In this document: positions 17,152 through 29,059 of the stretch, piece after piece
How positions within the stretch are numbered: position 1 is the first letter of the stretch
Layout: each line of letters begins with the position of its first letter
Source: Devosia sp.
GTDB lineage: Bacteria > Pseudomonadota > Alphaproteobacteria > Rhizobiales > Devosiaceae
Length of the DNA stretch: 64,000 nucleotides
NCBI RefSeq assembly: GCF_024707125.1
Contig: NZ_JANQAH010000011.1
Span: 744,001-808,000, forward strand
Direction of reading: 5' to 3'
Translations under genes and position numbers: made by a program
The notes under the pieces: model-generated
Databases searched by the model: none
What the model was told of the DNA's origin: nothing
Seen by the model: only the letters and a program-made list of their open reading frames with translations

Positions 17152-19302
17152 TTATCGCTGCCCCTTCCACGCCAAAAGCCGCAGCGCATTGGCCGTCACC
17201 AGCAGCGTCGCCCCGGTATCCGCCAGAATCGCCGGCCACAATCCGGTAACGCCCAAAATGGTCGTCACCAAAAACACCGCCTTCAGGCCCAGCGCGATGG
17301 TGATGTTCTGCCAGATGTTCGACATCGCCGCCCGCGAGATGCGGATCAGATTGGCAACGTCCATCACCCGTCCATGCAGCACCGCCGCATCGGCCGTCTC
17401 CAGCGCCACATCCGTGCCGCCGCCCATGGCAATGCCGATATCGGCCGCAGCCAGGGCCGGCGCATCATTGATGCCATCACCAACCTTGGCGACCACCTTC
17501 CCCTCGGCCTTCAGACCGGTGACGATGCGCTGCTTGTCTTCAGGCAGCAGTTCGGCATTCACCTTGATGCCGAGATCGGCGCCAATGGCCTTTGCGGTGC
17601 GGACATTGTCGCCCGTGAGCATGACAATATCAGCGCCAAGCGCCTTGAGCGCAGCAAGGCCGGCTCGCGCGTCGTCGCGCGGTTCATCGCGCATGGCGAT
17701 GGCACCAGCAACCTTGCCGCCGGCGATGAGAACCGAGACGGTCTTGCCTTCGTCATTGAGCGCGCCGATCCGCGTGGTCAGCTCTTCGCCAAGCGGTGTC
17801 CGCGCCGCCGCAGCCTTGGGCGAGCCGAGGAAGAGCAGCGTGCCATCGAGCGTACCGATAATGCCCTTGCCGCCAAGGGCGCCGGCATTGCTGGAGGCGA
17901 TGGGCTCGATGCCGGCTTCTTTCGCCCTGGCGAGGATGGCCTTGGCCAGCGGATGGCTCGAGCCAACCTCAAGCGCGGCCGCGAGACGCAGCACTTCGGC
18001 TTCGCTCCGGTCCACGGCAACGATGTCGGTCACCTGCGGACGCCCCTCGGTCAGCGTGCCGGTCTTGTCGAGCGCGACCATGTTGATCTTGCCCAACTGT
18101 TCCAAAACCACGCCCCCCTTCATGAGCAGGCCCTGGCGAGCGCCAGCCGAAAGCGCCGCGGCAATGGCGGCCGGCGTTGAAATAACCAGCGCGCAGGGGC
18201 AGCCGATGAGGAGAATGGCGAGACCCTTGTAGATCCATTCATCCCAGGACGCGCCGCTCACGAGTGGCGGCAGGATGGCGACGAGAGCGCCGACCAGCAG
18301 CACGCCGGGCGTGTAGTATTTTGAGAAGCGATCGATGAAGCGCTCGGTCGGAGCCTTGGATTCCTGAGCCTCTTCGACCAGCGAGACGATGCGGGCAATA
18401 GTATTGTCGGCCGCAGCGGCGGTGACGCGCACACGCAGGGCGCCATCCTGATTGACGGTACCAGCATAGACCTGGTCTTCCGGTCCCTTGTGCTTCGGCA
18501 CGGACTCCCCGGTGACCGGCGCTTCGTCCACCGCGCCTTCGCCGGACAGCACCACGCCATCGGCCGGAATCCGGTCTCCGGGGCGAACGAGCACAATGTC
18601 GCCAACGGCAAGGTCGGCCGCATCGACCTCACTGATCTTGCCCTCGATCTCACGCTGCGCCCGGCGAGGTACGAGATCGGCAAGCGCCTTGATACTGGCG
18701 CGGGCGCGGCCGGTAGCGATGCCTTCGAGCAGTTCGCCAATGAGGAAGAGCAACACCACGATGGCAGCCTCTTCCACCGCATTGATGAAGACGGCGCCGA
18801 CGGCTGCCACTGTCATCAGCGTTTCGATGGAAAAGGGGCTACCGTTCCTGGCGCCCTGCATGGCGCGGCGCCCGATGGGGATCAGACCCACCAGCATGGC
18901 GAGAATGAAGAGCTCATCGTGCCAGGCCGGGATGAAAGCTTCGAGCGCGAAGGCGGCGGCAACAGCAAGGCCGCAGAGAATGGTCAGCTGCGCCTTGGCC
19001 GTCTGCCACCAGGGACCATCATGGTGACCGTGATCATGTCCGTGCATGCCTTCAAGCGCATCGTTTGCCTTCGGCGCGCCGCTGGTCAAGGGCGCGATGC
19101 GATAGCCGAGATCTGTCACCTTCTGCTGCACCTGGGCGAGATCGGCACCCTTGTGGCCAACGGTCATGGTGCCGGCGACCACAGAGACAGAGACGTCCTC
19201 GACGCCAGGCAGACGCCGCACGGCAGTGTCGATCTTGCTGGCACAGCCTGCACAGTCCATGCCTTCGACACGGAAGCGTGTGCTTGTCTCCTGGGCGTTC
19301 AT
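17152..19302 (-). CDS. Heavy-metal P1B-type ATPase (Zn2+/Cd2+/Pb2+ efflux, ZntA/CadA family)
   Basis: 716 residues. One N-terminal heavy-metal domain with GMDCAGCAS (C17, C20), then a His-rich linker MHGHDHGHHDG around residues 80-92 that may add metal sites. The membrane CPC motif IGCPCALV (C368, C370), phosphorylation loop DKTGTLTEG (D412), SSHPLAKA and the hinge MLTGDNVRTA, VGDGINDAPA are all intact. The CPC type with a DKTGT and His-Pro dipeptide fits soft divalent metal export at the inner membrane. AAGGAG stands 7 bases before the ATG. It is divergent from a MerR gene, with a perfect palindrome in the promoter. Confidence 0.93.
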   Translation of the reverse strand: MNAQETSTRFRVEGMDCAGCASKIDTAVRRLPGVEDVSVSVVAGTMTVGHKGADLAQVQQKVTDLGYRIAPLTSGAPKANDALEGMHGHDHGHHDGPWWQTAKAQLTILCGLAVAAAFALEAFIPAWHDELFILAMLVGLIPIGRRAMQGARNGSPFSIETLMTVAAVGAVFINAVEEAAIVVLLFLIGELLEGIATGRARASIKALADLVPRRAQREIEGKISEVDAADLAVGDIVLVRPGDRIPADGVVLSGEGAVDEAPVTGESVPKHKGPEDQVYAGTVNQDGALRVRVTAAAADNTIARIVSLVEEAQESKAPTERFIDRFSKYYTPGVLLVGALVAILPPLVSGASWDEWIYKGLAILLIGCPCALVISTPAAIAAALSAGARQGLLMKGGVVLEQLGKINMVALDKTGTLTEGRPQVTDIVAVDRSEAEVLRLAAALEVGSSHPLAKAILARAKEAGIEPIASSNAGALGGKGIIGTLDGTLLFLGSPKAAAARTPLGEELTTRIGALNDEGKTVSVLIAGGKVAGAIAMRDEPRDDARAGLAALKALGADIVMLTGDNVRTAKAIGADLGIKVNAELLPEDKQRIVTGLKAEGKVVAKVGDGINDAPALAAADIGIAMGGGTDVALETADAAVLHGRVMDVANLIRISRAAMSNIWQNITIALGLKAVFLVTTILGVTGLWPAILADTGATLLVTANALRLLAWKGQR

Positions 19303-19331
19303 CTTTCGGCTCCTTGATTTTTGTCGGGACC

Positions 19332-19362
19332 GGCGTACATCCTCTAGTGACTAGAGGAGCAA
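19332..19362 (-). promoter_or_regulatory. MerR-type promoter/operator of the metal ATPase
   Basis: Perfect 17-bp palindrome CCTCTAGTGACTAGAGG at 19341-19357. On the minus strand it sits between TTGCTC (-35, plus 19357-19362) and TACGCC (-10, plus 19332-19337) with a 19-bp spacer, the overlong spacing that MerR-family activators untwist. The ATPase ATG is about 30 bp further on. The same site overlaps the merR leader and may repress it. Confidence 0.85.
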
Positions 19363-19369
19363 GCACAAA

Positions 19370-19795
19370 ATGCAGCAGGGCATCACCATTGGCAATGTGT
19401 CACAGGCGAGCGGGGTGAAGGTGCCCACCATTCGCTATTACGAACAGATCGGCCTCCTGCCCTCTCCACCGCGCACCGAGGGCAATCGCCGCAGCTATGA
19501 CGAAGGCGATCTCGAACGGCTGACCTTTATCCGCCACTCGCGCGAGCTCGGTTTCGAGATCGACGAAATCCGCACGCTACTCTCATTGCAGGACCAGCCC
19601 AACGTCTCCTGCGAAGATGCCGATGCCATAGCCAGCAAACATCTTGCCGATGTGAAGCTCAAGATCGCCAGCTTGACGGCCTTGCAGCACGAGCTGGAGC
19701 GGATGGTTGAAGGCTGCTCGCATGGGCGCGTCGAGACCTGCAAGGTCATCGACATTCTGGCCGATCATGGGAAATGCAGGTTCCACGGGGAGTAA
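19370..19795 (+). CDS. MerR family metal-responsive regulator (CadR/ZntR/PbrR type)
   Basis: 141 residues. N-terminal winged helix ITIGNVSQASGVKVPTIRYYEQIGLL, then the dimer helix, a central Cys (NVSCEDAD) and a C-terminal metal loop with EGCSHGRVETCKVIDIL. Cysteines at these three positions match the CadR/PbrR/ZntR group, which binds Cd, Pb or Zn and activates an efflux ATPase. Two more Cys/His residues (GKCRFHGE) end the chain. It is transcribed away from the ATPase gene with 67 bp between the start codons. Confidence 0.92.
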   Translation: MQQGITIGNVSQASGVKVPTIRYYEQIGLLPSPPRTEGNRRSYDEGDLERLTFIRHSRELGFEIDEIRTLLSLQDQPNVSCEDADAIASKHLADVKLKIASLTALQHELERMVEGCSHGRVETCKVIDILADHGKCRFHGE

Positions 19796-19894
19796 GGCCG
19801 CCCCGCACCTCTTACATATGGAGCGCAAGGGGCTTGCTTCAAGCCCGGTGCGCTGCACTATACCAGCACTCCCACCGAGCCAAGGGAGCTTGCG

Positions 19895-20281
19895 ATGATC
19901 TACTACCACGGCACCCGCGCCGATCTCAAAACCGGCGATCTTCTCTCGCCCGGCTACAACTCCAATTTCGGGCAGGGCAAGCCTGCCTCCTGGATCTACT
20001 TTGCCGCCACACTCGACGCCGCCATCTGGGGCGCCGAGCTTGCCGCGGGCGAAGGCCGGCAGCGCATCTATATCGTCGAGCCAACGGGCGAGTTCGTCGA
20101 CGATCCCAATCTCACCGACAAGAAATTTCCGGGCAATCCGACCAAATCCTATCGCAGCCAGCAGCCATTGCGGATTGCCGGCGAGGTCGAGGCCTGGGTG
20201 GGCCACCCGCCCGAGCAGCTTCAGGCGATGAAGGATGGGGTGGAGCGCATGCGGAAGCTGGGCATCGAGGCGATAGACTGA
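19895..20281 (+). CDS. arr: NAD(+)--rifampin ADP-ribosyltransferase
   Basis: 128 residues that follow the Arr family from end to end: YYHGTRADLKTGDLL, ATLDAAIWGAELAAGEG, RIYIVEPTGEF, DDPNLTDKKFPGNPTKSYRS and EAWVGHPPEQLQAM. Arr transfers ADP-ribose from NAD to the 23-hydroxyl of rifampin and inactivates it. GGGAG stands about 9 bases before the ATG. No integron attachment site, insertion sequence or plasmid gene flanks it, so it looks like a chromosomal arr, as known in mycobacteria and several environmental Proteobacteria, rather than a recently mobile cassette. Activity towards rifampin is inferred from the family. Confidence 0.93.
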   Translation: MIYYHGTRADLKTGDLLSPGYNSNFGQGKPASWIYFAATLDAAIWGAELAAGEGRQRIYIVEPTGEFVDDPNLTDKKFPGNPTKSYRSQQPLRIAGEVEAWVGHPPEQLQAMKDGVERMRKLGIEAID

Positions 20282-20293
20282 CGACCGCATCAG

Positions 20294-20417
20294 TAGCCCT
20301 CATCCTGAGGTGCTTTGCGGAGCAAAGCCTCAAAGGACGGGGCGTGCTCTGATGTTTTGGTGCCACGCCCTCGTGGTTCGAGGCGCCGCTCTGCGGCGCA
20401 CCTCACCATGAGGGCTA
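20294..20417. repeat. Palindromic intergenic element with 20-bp near-perfect arms
   Basis: Arms TAGCCCTCATCCTGAGGTGC (20294-20313) and GCACCTCACCATGAGGGCTA (20398-20417) differ at two positions; inner hairpins (GCTTTGCGGAGCAAAGC, GGCGCCGCTCTGCGGCGC) fill the 84-bp centre. A one-sided relative lies at 32188. It sits between the convergent arr gene and the metal transporter operon and may also end transcription. Confidence 0.75.
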
Positions 20418-20444
20418 TTGGTGCAGCGCCGGAGAGGCCTCTGG

Positions 20445-21290
20445 CTAAGCCATCTCCTGACTCTCCACTCGCGCGGCTTTCCCGGTCGAGTAGATAAACG
20501 CCACGACGAACACGATCGTCAGCAGCAGCACAATCGTGGGCGCCGGCGCACTGTCCATGAAGAAGGACAGGTAGACCCCGAGCAGCGAGCCCACGAGCGC
20601 AATCACCGTCGCCAGCACCAACATGGTCGAAAACCGCCTTGTGAGGAGGAAGGCAATGGCCCCGGGGGCGATCAGCATGGCGATGGAGAGGATGATCCCC
20701 ACAGCCTGCAGGGCGCCAACGATGGTCAGGGAAATCATCGCCAGAAGCCCATAGTGCAACAGATTGACCCGCAGCCCCACCGCCCGCGCCTGTCCGGGAT
20801 CGAAGGCGTGCAACAGGAAGTCCTTCCACTTGATCCCGATAATCCCCGCGATAACCACCGCAATGACCAGTGCCTGCATGATATCGGCCATCCCGACCCC
20901 GAGCATGTCACCGAACAGGATGTGGTCGAGATGCACGTCCGACTGGATCTTCACATAAAGCACCAGCCCCAGACCAAACATGCCGGAAAACACCACGCCC
21001 ATCACCGTATCCTGCTTGATGCGGCTATTGTCCTTCAAAAAGCCGGTGGCGATGGCGGAGAACATGCCGGCGACGAAGGCTCCCACGGCAAGGGGAATGC
21101 CCACCATGTAGGCGATGACCACGCCGGGGAACACGGCATGGGAAATGGCGTCGCCCATCAGCGACCAGCCTTTCAGCACCAGAAAGCATGAGAGCAGCGC
21201 CATCGGCACGGCCACCAAGGCCGAGATGATGAGCGCATTGTTCATGAACTCGAACTGGAAGGGGAGAATGAGAAAATCCCAGAGGTTCAT
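20445..21290 (-). CDS. Metal ABC transporter permease (SitD/MntB/ZnuB family)
   Basis: 281 residues with eight or nine hydrophobic helices of the ABC-3 (iron chelate / zinc / manganese) permease family. Landmarks are LKGWSLMGDAISHAVFPGVVIAYMVG near the start and the CCT-type loop LLHAFDPGQARAVGLRVNLLHY. It is the last gene of the operon and overlaps the first permease gene by 4 bases. Together they form the membrane channel of a Mn2+/Fe2+ importer. Confidence 0.9.
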   Translation of the reverse strand: MNLWDFLILPFQFEFMNNALIISALVAVPMALLSCFLVLKGWSLMGDAISHAVFPGVVIAYMVGIPLAVGAFVAGMFSAIATGFLKDNSRIKQDTVMGVVFSGMFGLGLVLYVKIQSDVHLDHILFGDMLGVGMADIMQALVIAVVIAGIIGIKWKDFLLHAFDPGQARAVGLRVNLLHYGLLAMISLTIVGALQAVGIILSIAMLIAPGAIAFLLTRRFSTMLVLATVIALVGSLLGVYLSFFMDSAPAPTIVLLLTIVFVVAFIYSTGKAARVESQEMA

Positions 21291-22144
21291 TCCGTTGCCT
21301 CCAGGGCTTCAGCCGCGCGACGGCGGGCCGCCAGCAGGCCATGCTTTGGCGCAAGGAAGAAGGCGAGAAGGAAGAGCGCCGTCTGCAACACGACGATGAT
21401 GCCGCCCGTCGCGCCATCGAGGAAATAGCTGACATAAGCGCCGACAAAGCTCGTGATCGAACCAATGGCAACCGCGATCGTCAGCAGTCGCGGAAAACGG
21501 TCCGTAAGGAGATAGGCCGTGGCGCCCGGGGTAACGACGAGGCAGATGACGAGGAAGGCGCCGACCGTCTGCATGGCGGCAACCGTCGAAGCCGAAAGCA
21601 GCACGAAGAACACGGCGCGCAGTACCGTGGGCTTCAACCCGATGGAACGCGCATGGTTCTCGTCAAAGAAGGTGACCATCAGGTCCTTCCACTTGGCGAG
21701 CAGGATCGCCAGCGACACGAAGCCGATAATGGCAAGCTGCAGCGTGTCTTCCGGTGTGATGGCGAGAATATTGCCCAACACGATTGTCTGGATATTCACC
21801 GAGACCGGCGACACCGACACCATGAACAGCCCCAGCCCGAAGAAGGCCGAAAAAATCAGCCCAATAATGGCGTCTTCCTTCAATTTGGTGCGCTGATTGA
21901 GAAACAGCATGGCCGCCGCGGCGAGACCGCCGGAGAAGAAGGCGCCGAGCGCAAAAGGCAGGCCCAGCATATAGGCGCCGGCCACACCCGGCACGATGGA
22001 ATGGCTCAGCGCGTCGCCGATCAGCGACCAGCCTTTGAGCATCAGATAGCAGGAGAGAAAGGCGCAGACCCCGCCGACAAGGGCCGAGACCCACATGGCA
22101 TTGGTCATATAGCCATAGGAAAAGGGTTCGAGCAGCAGGTCCAT
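21287..22144 (-). CDS. Metal ABC transporter permease (SitC-like)
   Basis: 285 residues, same ABC-3 family as its downstream partner and clearly paralogous: LKGWSLIGDALSHSIVPGVAGAYMLG matches the equivalent region there. The start codon shares one base with the ATPase stop. Two distinct permease genes after an ATPase and binding-protein gene is the sitABCD layout (against the single permease of znuABC), which supports manganese/iron rather than zinc. Confidence 0.9.
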   Translation of the reverse strand: MDLLLEPFSYGYMTNAMWVSALVGGVCAFLSCYLMLKGWSLIGDALSHSIVPGVAGAYMLGLPFALGAFFSGGLAAAAMLFLNQRTKLKEDAIIGLIFSAFFGLGLFMVSVSPVSVNIQTIVLGNILAITPEDTLQLAIIGFVSLAILLAKWKDLMVTFFDENHARSIGLKPTVLRAVFFVLLSASTVAAMQTVGAFLVICLVVTPGATAYLLTDRFPRLLTIAVAIGSITSFVGAYVSYFLDGATGGIIVVLQTALFLLAFFLAPKHGLLAARRRAAEALEATE

Positions 22145-23037
22145 TATTGCTGCTCCTCTTGTCTCTCGTCTGGCGGATGGCGTCGCGCCTTGCCCCCTTC
22201 GAACAGCAGCGGACGCTCATCATCGGTGAAGACGCCGACGCCGGAATGCTCGCCATTGGGCGCGTGATTGATCACAAAATGCCTGAGCACGCCGCCAAAG
22301 GCCTTTTCGAGATTGTCCTGCGTAAAGGTCTCTTCGGTCGGCCCATAGGCCAGCACCGTGCCCTTGATCAGAATGGTGCGATCGCAGAATTCGGGGACCG
22401 AGCCGAGATTGTGGGTGGAGACCAGCATCACCCTGCCCTCGTCGCGCAGCTCGCGCAAAAGGGCAATGATCTGGTCCTCGGTCTTCACATCGACACCGGT
22501 AAAAGGCTCGTCGAGAAGAATGACGCGGCCATCCTGCGCCAAAGCCCGCGCAAGAAAGACGCGCTTCTTCTGCCCGCCTGAAAGTTCGCCGATCTGACGT
22601 TTGCGGAATTCGCTCATATTGACGCGCTTCAGCGCGGCTTCAACTGCATCGTGGTCGGCTTTCTTCGGGATGCGCAGCATGCCCATATGGCCATAGCGCC
22701 CCATCATCACGACGTCTTCGACCAGAACCGGAAAATTCCAGTCGACCTCTTCGGATTGCGGCACATAGGCAACGAGGTTTTTCTTGAGCGCCTGCGCCAC
22801 CGGCATGCCGAGCACAGTGATCTCGCCACGGGCGAGGCGCACAAAGCCCATAATGGCCTTGAACAGGGTCGACTTGCCCGAGCCATTGACCCCCACCAGC
22901 GCCGCAATGGTGCCAGTGGGAATGGCAAAGCTCGCGTCGCGAATGGCGGTCAGGCCATTGCGATAGGTGACCGTGGCGCCTGACACGGCGATGCCAGTGC
23001 CGGTCTCAACCTCGGCATGGCGAAGTGGGGCATTCAT
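22144..23037 (-). CDS. Metal ABC transporter ATP-binding protein (SitB-like)
   Basis: 297 residues. Walker A is [11 protein letters not shown], the signature [15 protein letters not shown], Walker [13 protein letters not shown] and the switch His is in STHNLGSV. An unusual acidic/basic tail ([19 protein letters not shown]) follows the core. The ATG overlaps the binding-protein stop by 4 bases. It drives the SitC/D-like permeases. Confidence 0.92.
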   Translation of the reverse strand: MNAPLRHAEVETGTGIAVSGATVTYRNGLTAIRDASFAIPTGTIAALVGVNGSGKSTLFKAIMGFVRLARGEITVLGMPVAQALKKNLVAYVPQSEEVDWNFPVLVEDVVMMGRYGHMGMLRIPKKADHDAVEAALKRVNMSEFRKRQIGELSGGQKKRVFLARALAQDGRVILLDEPFTGVDVKTEDQIIALLRELRDEGRVMLVSTHNLGSVPEFCDRTILIKGTVLAYGPTEETFTQDNLEKAFGGVLRHFVINHAPNGEHSGVGVFTDDERPLLFEGGKARRHPPDERQEEQQ

Positions 23038-23942
23038 TCCGTAAGGCCTTTGGCGATGGTTTCGGAGGTAACGCGAAGCAGGTCGATATAAGTTGGCACC
23101 GGGCCATCGGCCTCCGTCAAGGAGTCCACATAGAGCACGCCGCCATATTTGGCGCCGGTCTCGCGGGCGACCTGTTCGGCCGGGGCGGGGGAAATGGTGC
23201 TTTCCGAGAAGATGACGCCGATCTGGTTCTCGCGCATGGCGTCGATCACTTTTCGCACTTGCTGCGGCGTGCCCTGCTGGTCGGCATTGATCGGCCAGAG
23301 GTAAAGCTCCTTCAGGCCGAAATCGCGGGCAAGGTACGAAAAAGCGCCTTCCGAAGTGACGAGCCAGCGCTTGTCCTCGGGCACCGCGGCCAGCTCAGCC
23401 TGGATCGGTTCGATCATGGCCGAAATCTTGGCTTTATAGGCCTCGGCATTGGCCTTGTAGGTTTCCGCATTGGCCGGATCATGTTCGACGAAAGCGTCGC
23501 GGATGTTGTCGACATAGATCATCGCGATGCTGGGCGACATCCAGGCATGGGGATTGGGCTTGCCCTGATACGGCCCCTCGGCAATCCCCATCGGGTCGAT
23601 GCCGTCGGAAACCACGGCGCTCGGCACATCGCGCAGATTGGCAAAGAAGCGCTCGAACCAGAGTTCGAGATTGAGCCCATTATAGAGAACGAGATCGGCA
23701 CCCTGCGCGCGCTGAATATCGCCCGGGGTCGGCTGGTAATTGTGAATCTCCGCGCCGGCCTTGGTGATGGATTCAACCACGGCAGCGTCACCCGCAACAT
23801 TCTGCGCGATATCGGCGATGACGGTAAAACTGGTGACGGCCTTGAACTTGTCCTGGGCAGCGGCGGGAAGAGAGGGAAGCGCGATCGAAAGGCCCATAAC
23901 CAGAAGCGTCGAGAGGGCCTGACGCCGTGTACCGAAAAGCAT
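23034..23942 (-). CDS. Metal ABC transporter substrate-binding protein (SitA/MntC-like, Mn2+/Fe2+ type)
   Basis: I chose the ATG at 23942 ([20 protein letters not shown], 302 residues): AAGGA stands 7 bases before it, and a longer frame from 23978 would run through a Mur/Fur-like box at 23956-23971. A signal peptide is cut near AAAQDKF. Metal ligands expected for cluster A-I are present: His in EIHNYQPTP, His in NPHAWMSP, Glu in TSEGAFSYL and Asp in YVDSL. A Glu at the third position fits the Mn/Fe binders, whereas zinc binders usually carry His. It is the first gene of the operon and divergent from nrdHIEF. Confidence 0.9.
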   Translation of the reverse strand: MLFGTRRQALSTLLVMGLSIALPSLPAAAQDKFKAVTSFTVIADIAQNVAGDAAVVESITKAGAEIHNYQPTPGDIQRAQGADLVLYNGLNLELWFERFFANLRDVPSAVVSDGIDPMGIAEGPYQGKPNPHAWMSPSIAMIYVDNIRDAFVEHDPANAETYKANAEAYKAKISAMIEPIQAELAAVPEDKRWLVTSEGAFSYLARDFGLKELYLWPINADQQGTPQQVRKVIDAMRENQIGVIFSESTISPAPAEQVARETGAKYGGVLYVDSLTEADGPVPTYIDLLRVTSETIAKGLTE

Positions 23943-23955
23943 CGAGTAATCCTTG

Positions 23956-23971
23956 TTGCGAATGATTTGCA
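23956..23971. promoter_or_regulatory. Mur/Fur-like box 1 upstream of sitA-like gene
   Basis: TTGCGAATGATTTGCA is a near-palindrome (TTGCRAAT around a central base) resembling the Mn-responsive Mur/Fur sites of Rhizobiales sit promoters. It ends 14 bp upstream of the chosen start codon, so binding would block transcription or translation start. Confidence 0.65.
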
Positions 23972-24002
23972 TTTTCACTCAATGTAACGGCACGCGAAAA
24001 AG

Positions 24003-24025
24003 TTGCAAGTAGGAATGGTTTGCAA
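24003..24025. promoter_or_regulatory. Mur/Fur-like box 2 upstream of sitA-like gene
   Basis: TTGCAAGT and TGGTTTGCAA frame a second imperfect dyad that shares GAATGRTTTGCA with box 1, about 50 bp further upstream. Paired boxes are typical of Mur-controlled sit promoters. The assignment is by resemblance. Confidence 0.5.
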
Positions 24026-24268
24026 AAAGCATGGTTGCGAAGGCACCGGCGGGCGCGGTTAAGAAAGTGTGTTTGATGGGGACAAAGCCTCGCCCCAGCC
24101 TATCCCCCTATATCTCCACGACGAATCCCTTTGCGGGCCTGAGAACGTCCCCAGCATTTTCCACAAGAGGCAAATTTGAACGATTTCTGACAACGAGGGC
24201 GTGCGGAAAGCCGGGCGAATCTGACAGGCTTAAAAAACGCTAAATTCCGGCATTTTTTGATCACAATT

Positions 24269-24294
24269 GGTCTGTCAAGCATTGATGACAGACC
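24269..24294. promoter_or_regulatory. Perfect 9-8-9 dyad in the sitA-nrdH intergenic region
   Basis: GGTCTGTCA (24269-24277) and TGACAGACC (24286-24294) with an 8-base centre. Without a T-run it does not look like a terminator; it lies about 200 bp upstream of nrdH. It may be an operator or an RNA hairpin in a long nrd leader. The rest of the 549-bp gap (23943-24491) has no convincing gene. Confidence 0.45.
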
Positions 24295-24296
24295 TG

Positions 24297-24350
24297 ACAC
24301 AAACCATATACCTTGCAGTAAGGATTGGTGCCGCATACTACATATAGCGT
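24297..24350 (+). promoter_or_regulatory. nrdHIEF promoter: Candidate NrdR-box region of nrdHIEF
   Basis: ATACTACATATAGCGT (24335-24350) matches its own reverse complement at 10 of 16 positions and resembles an NrdR box; ACACAAACCATATACC (24297-24312) is a weaker candidate second box. Spacing (about 38 bp centre to centre) is not the ideal whole number of turns, so this is tentative. Confidence 0.35.
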
Positions 24351-24491
24351 TCAGGGCTTGTTCGATTCGAAAGAATGGGATGGAGCCCAAGGCCGGTCGA
24401 AACCGTTATATCTGGCGACAGACCGGCGCGCGTTTGCAGTAGTTTTAAAGCGTTGAACCCCGTTTTTAGAACCATCCCTCGTGAGGATCCG

Positions 24492-24713
24492 ATGACTATC
24501 ACCGTCTATTCCAAGCCTGCCTGCGTCCAGTGCACCGCAACCACGCGTGCGCTCGACCGAAAGGGCATTGATTATACGGTGGTCGATATTTCCGAAGACG
24601 CCGACGCCTATGCGCGCGTCGAGGAAATGGGCTACCGCCAGGTGCCGGTCGTGGTCGCCGGTGATCAGCACTGGGCTGGTTTCCGCCCCGACATGATCGG
24701 CAGCCTCGCCTGA
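24492..24713 (+). CDS. nrdH: Glutaredoxin-like protein NrdH
   Basis: 73 residues from the ATG at 24492, preceded by GAGG. The redox motif is C11-V-Q-C14 in [15 protein letters not shown], the thioredoxin-reductase-reducible NrdH type, and the C-terminus has [17 protein letters not shown]. NrdH is the electron donor for the class Ib ribonucleotide reductase encoded downstream. The order nrdH-nrdI-nrdE-nrdF is the usual one. Confidence 0.95.
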   Translation: MTITVYSKPACVQCTATTRALDRKGIDYTVVDISEDADAYARVEEMGYRQVPVVVAGDQHWAGFRPDMIGSLA

Positions 24714-24760
24714 GCGAAGACGTCGCGCGGTTCCCCCGCGCGACCAATGAGGATGCGGAC

Positions 24761-25146
24761 ATGGGCCAGATCGTCTATTATTCCAGCACCTCGGAAAACA
24801 CCCACCGTTTCGTCAAGAAACTGGGGCTTTCAAGCGTAAGGCTGCCGGTTGATGCCGGCAGCGAGCCGCCGCAAGTGGATGAACCCTTCGTTCTCGTGGT
24901 TCCCACCTATGGCGGCGGTGGCGGCAAGGGTGCCGTACCCAAGCCTGTCATCCACTTTTTGAACAATCCGGCCAATCGCAATCTCATCCGCGGTGTGATT
25001 GCGGCCGGAAACACCAATTTTGGCGCAGCTTATGGCGAGGCGGGCACGATCGTCAGCCAGAAATGCGCCGTGCCTCTCCTCTACCGCTTCGAGCTTCTCG
25101 GCACGGAAGAGGACGTAGAAAACGTCAAACAAGGACTCGAACGGTT

Positions 25147-25165
<19 letters not shown>
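24761..25165 (+). CDS. nrdI: NrdI flavodoxin-like protein, class Ib RNR activator
   Basis: 134 residues: [15 protein letters not shown] forms the FMN phosphate-binding loop, [16 protein letters not shown] and [13 protein letters not shown] complete the flavin site. Reduced NrdI makes the superoxide oxidant that loads the Mn(III)2-tyrosyl radical on NrdF. The gene starts 47 bp after nrdH and its 3' end overlaps the inferred nrdE start by 19 bases. Confidence 0.95.
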
Positions 25166-28315
<3,150 letters not shown>

Positions 28316-28321
28316 GTCGCT

Positions 28322-28867
28322 CTAGACTAGCGCCAGTAGGCGCTCCAAACGCAGGTCACGCGGGCCGGAGATTTCCAGCACGCGTGGCCCTTCTGCAAAA
28401 AGACCCAACTCGTCCTTGCGGATAATCGCCTTGAGCCGCGCATCGACCTTCTTGCGCAGGGCCGGATATTCGATCGCCACCGCAATATCGTCCGGCTGCA
28501 TCAGCGGCACGAAGACCAGAAGGTCGAGCCGCGCCAGGGCCCTTTCGATCCGCGTAAGCAGCTTGCCGGTGGGAAACCACTCAAAACCCTCGGCTTCGCT
28601 GACCACCTCAAGATAGGCGAGGAAGTCGATCGGGCTGCGATCGAAGACGATCACCGGCTCCTCAGCCTCCGACAGGATCAGCGCGCAGCTTCTCTCCAAC
28701 TGAACTTCGAGATCGGCGCTGGTTGGGCCGTCGGCGAATGGCACTCCCTCCTCAGCCATCAGCCAATAGGGTTCCGGCACCAGCAGGGCATCACGCCGCG
28801 CCGCCACAAAATCTTCCACCAGCGTGGTTTTGCCCACGCCATGCGTTCCTGTCACTGCAATCCGCAT
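28322..28867 (-). CDS. AAA family P-loop ATPase
   Basis: 181 residues from the ATG at 28867; GGAGG stands 7 bases before it. It starts MRIAVTGTHGVGKTTLVEDF, a perfect Walker A, and has VIVFDRSPIDFLAYLE as a Walker-B-like strand, resembling the AAA_28 / nicotinamide-riboside-kinase-like P-loop group. Its role is unknown. It ends 6 bp after the convergent nrdF gene and has no co-transcribed partner. Confidence 0.8.
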   Translation of the reverse strand: MRIAVTGTHGVGKTTLVEDFVAARRDALLVPEPYWLMAEEGVPFADGPTSADLEVQLERSCALILSEAEEPVIVFDRSPIDFLAYLEVVSEAEGFEWFPTGKLLTRIERALARLDLLVFVPLMQPDDIAVAIEYPALRKKVDARLKAIIRKDELGLFAEGPRVLEISGPRDLRLERLLALV

Positions 28868-28947
28868 GCCTTGCCCTCCACGGGCACAGGTAAGGGCGAC
28901 GCCCTTTGCGGACAAGCAGGAAAACGGGCTGCCTATAGACACAGAAA

Positions 28948-28980
28948 GGGACGCCCGTTGAGCGTCCCTTTTCTTTGTTC
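28948..28980. terminator. Stem-loop terminator candidate
   Basis: GGGACGC (28948-28954) and GCGTCCC (28962-28968) followed by TTTTCTTT on the plus strand; the minus strand has CTTTC, so it could serve the small secreted-peptide gene that runs towards it. A second G+C-rich hairpin (GCCCCGGGC/GCCTGGGGGC) lies at about 28990-29012. Confidence 0.55.
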
Positions 28981-29059
28981 TGGGTAATGAGCCCCCAGGC
29001 CGAAGCCCGGGGCACTCACCACACGGGGACCGCGGAGGACGGCGCCCAAAGGTTTGCGA

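Noticed and set aside
19895-20417. Mobile integron cassette carrying arr
   Set aside because: No attC-like site, integrase or insertion sequence; the nearby palindrome belongs to a dispersed intergenic family.
23988-24491. Short frames in the sitA-nrdH gap (24031-24243, 24257-24442)
   Set aside because: No ribosome site, no motif; the region reads better as control DNA.
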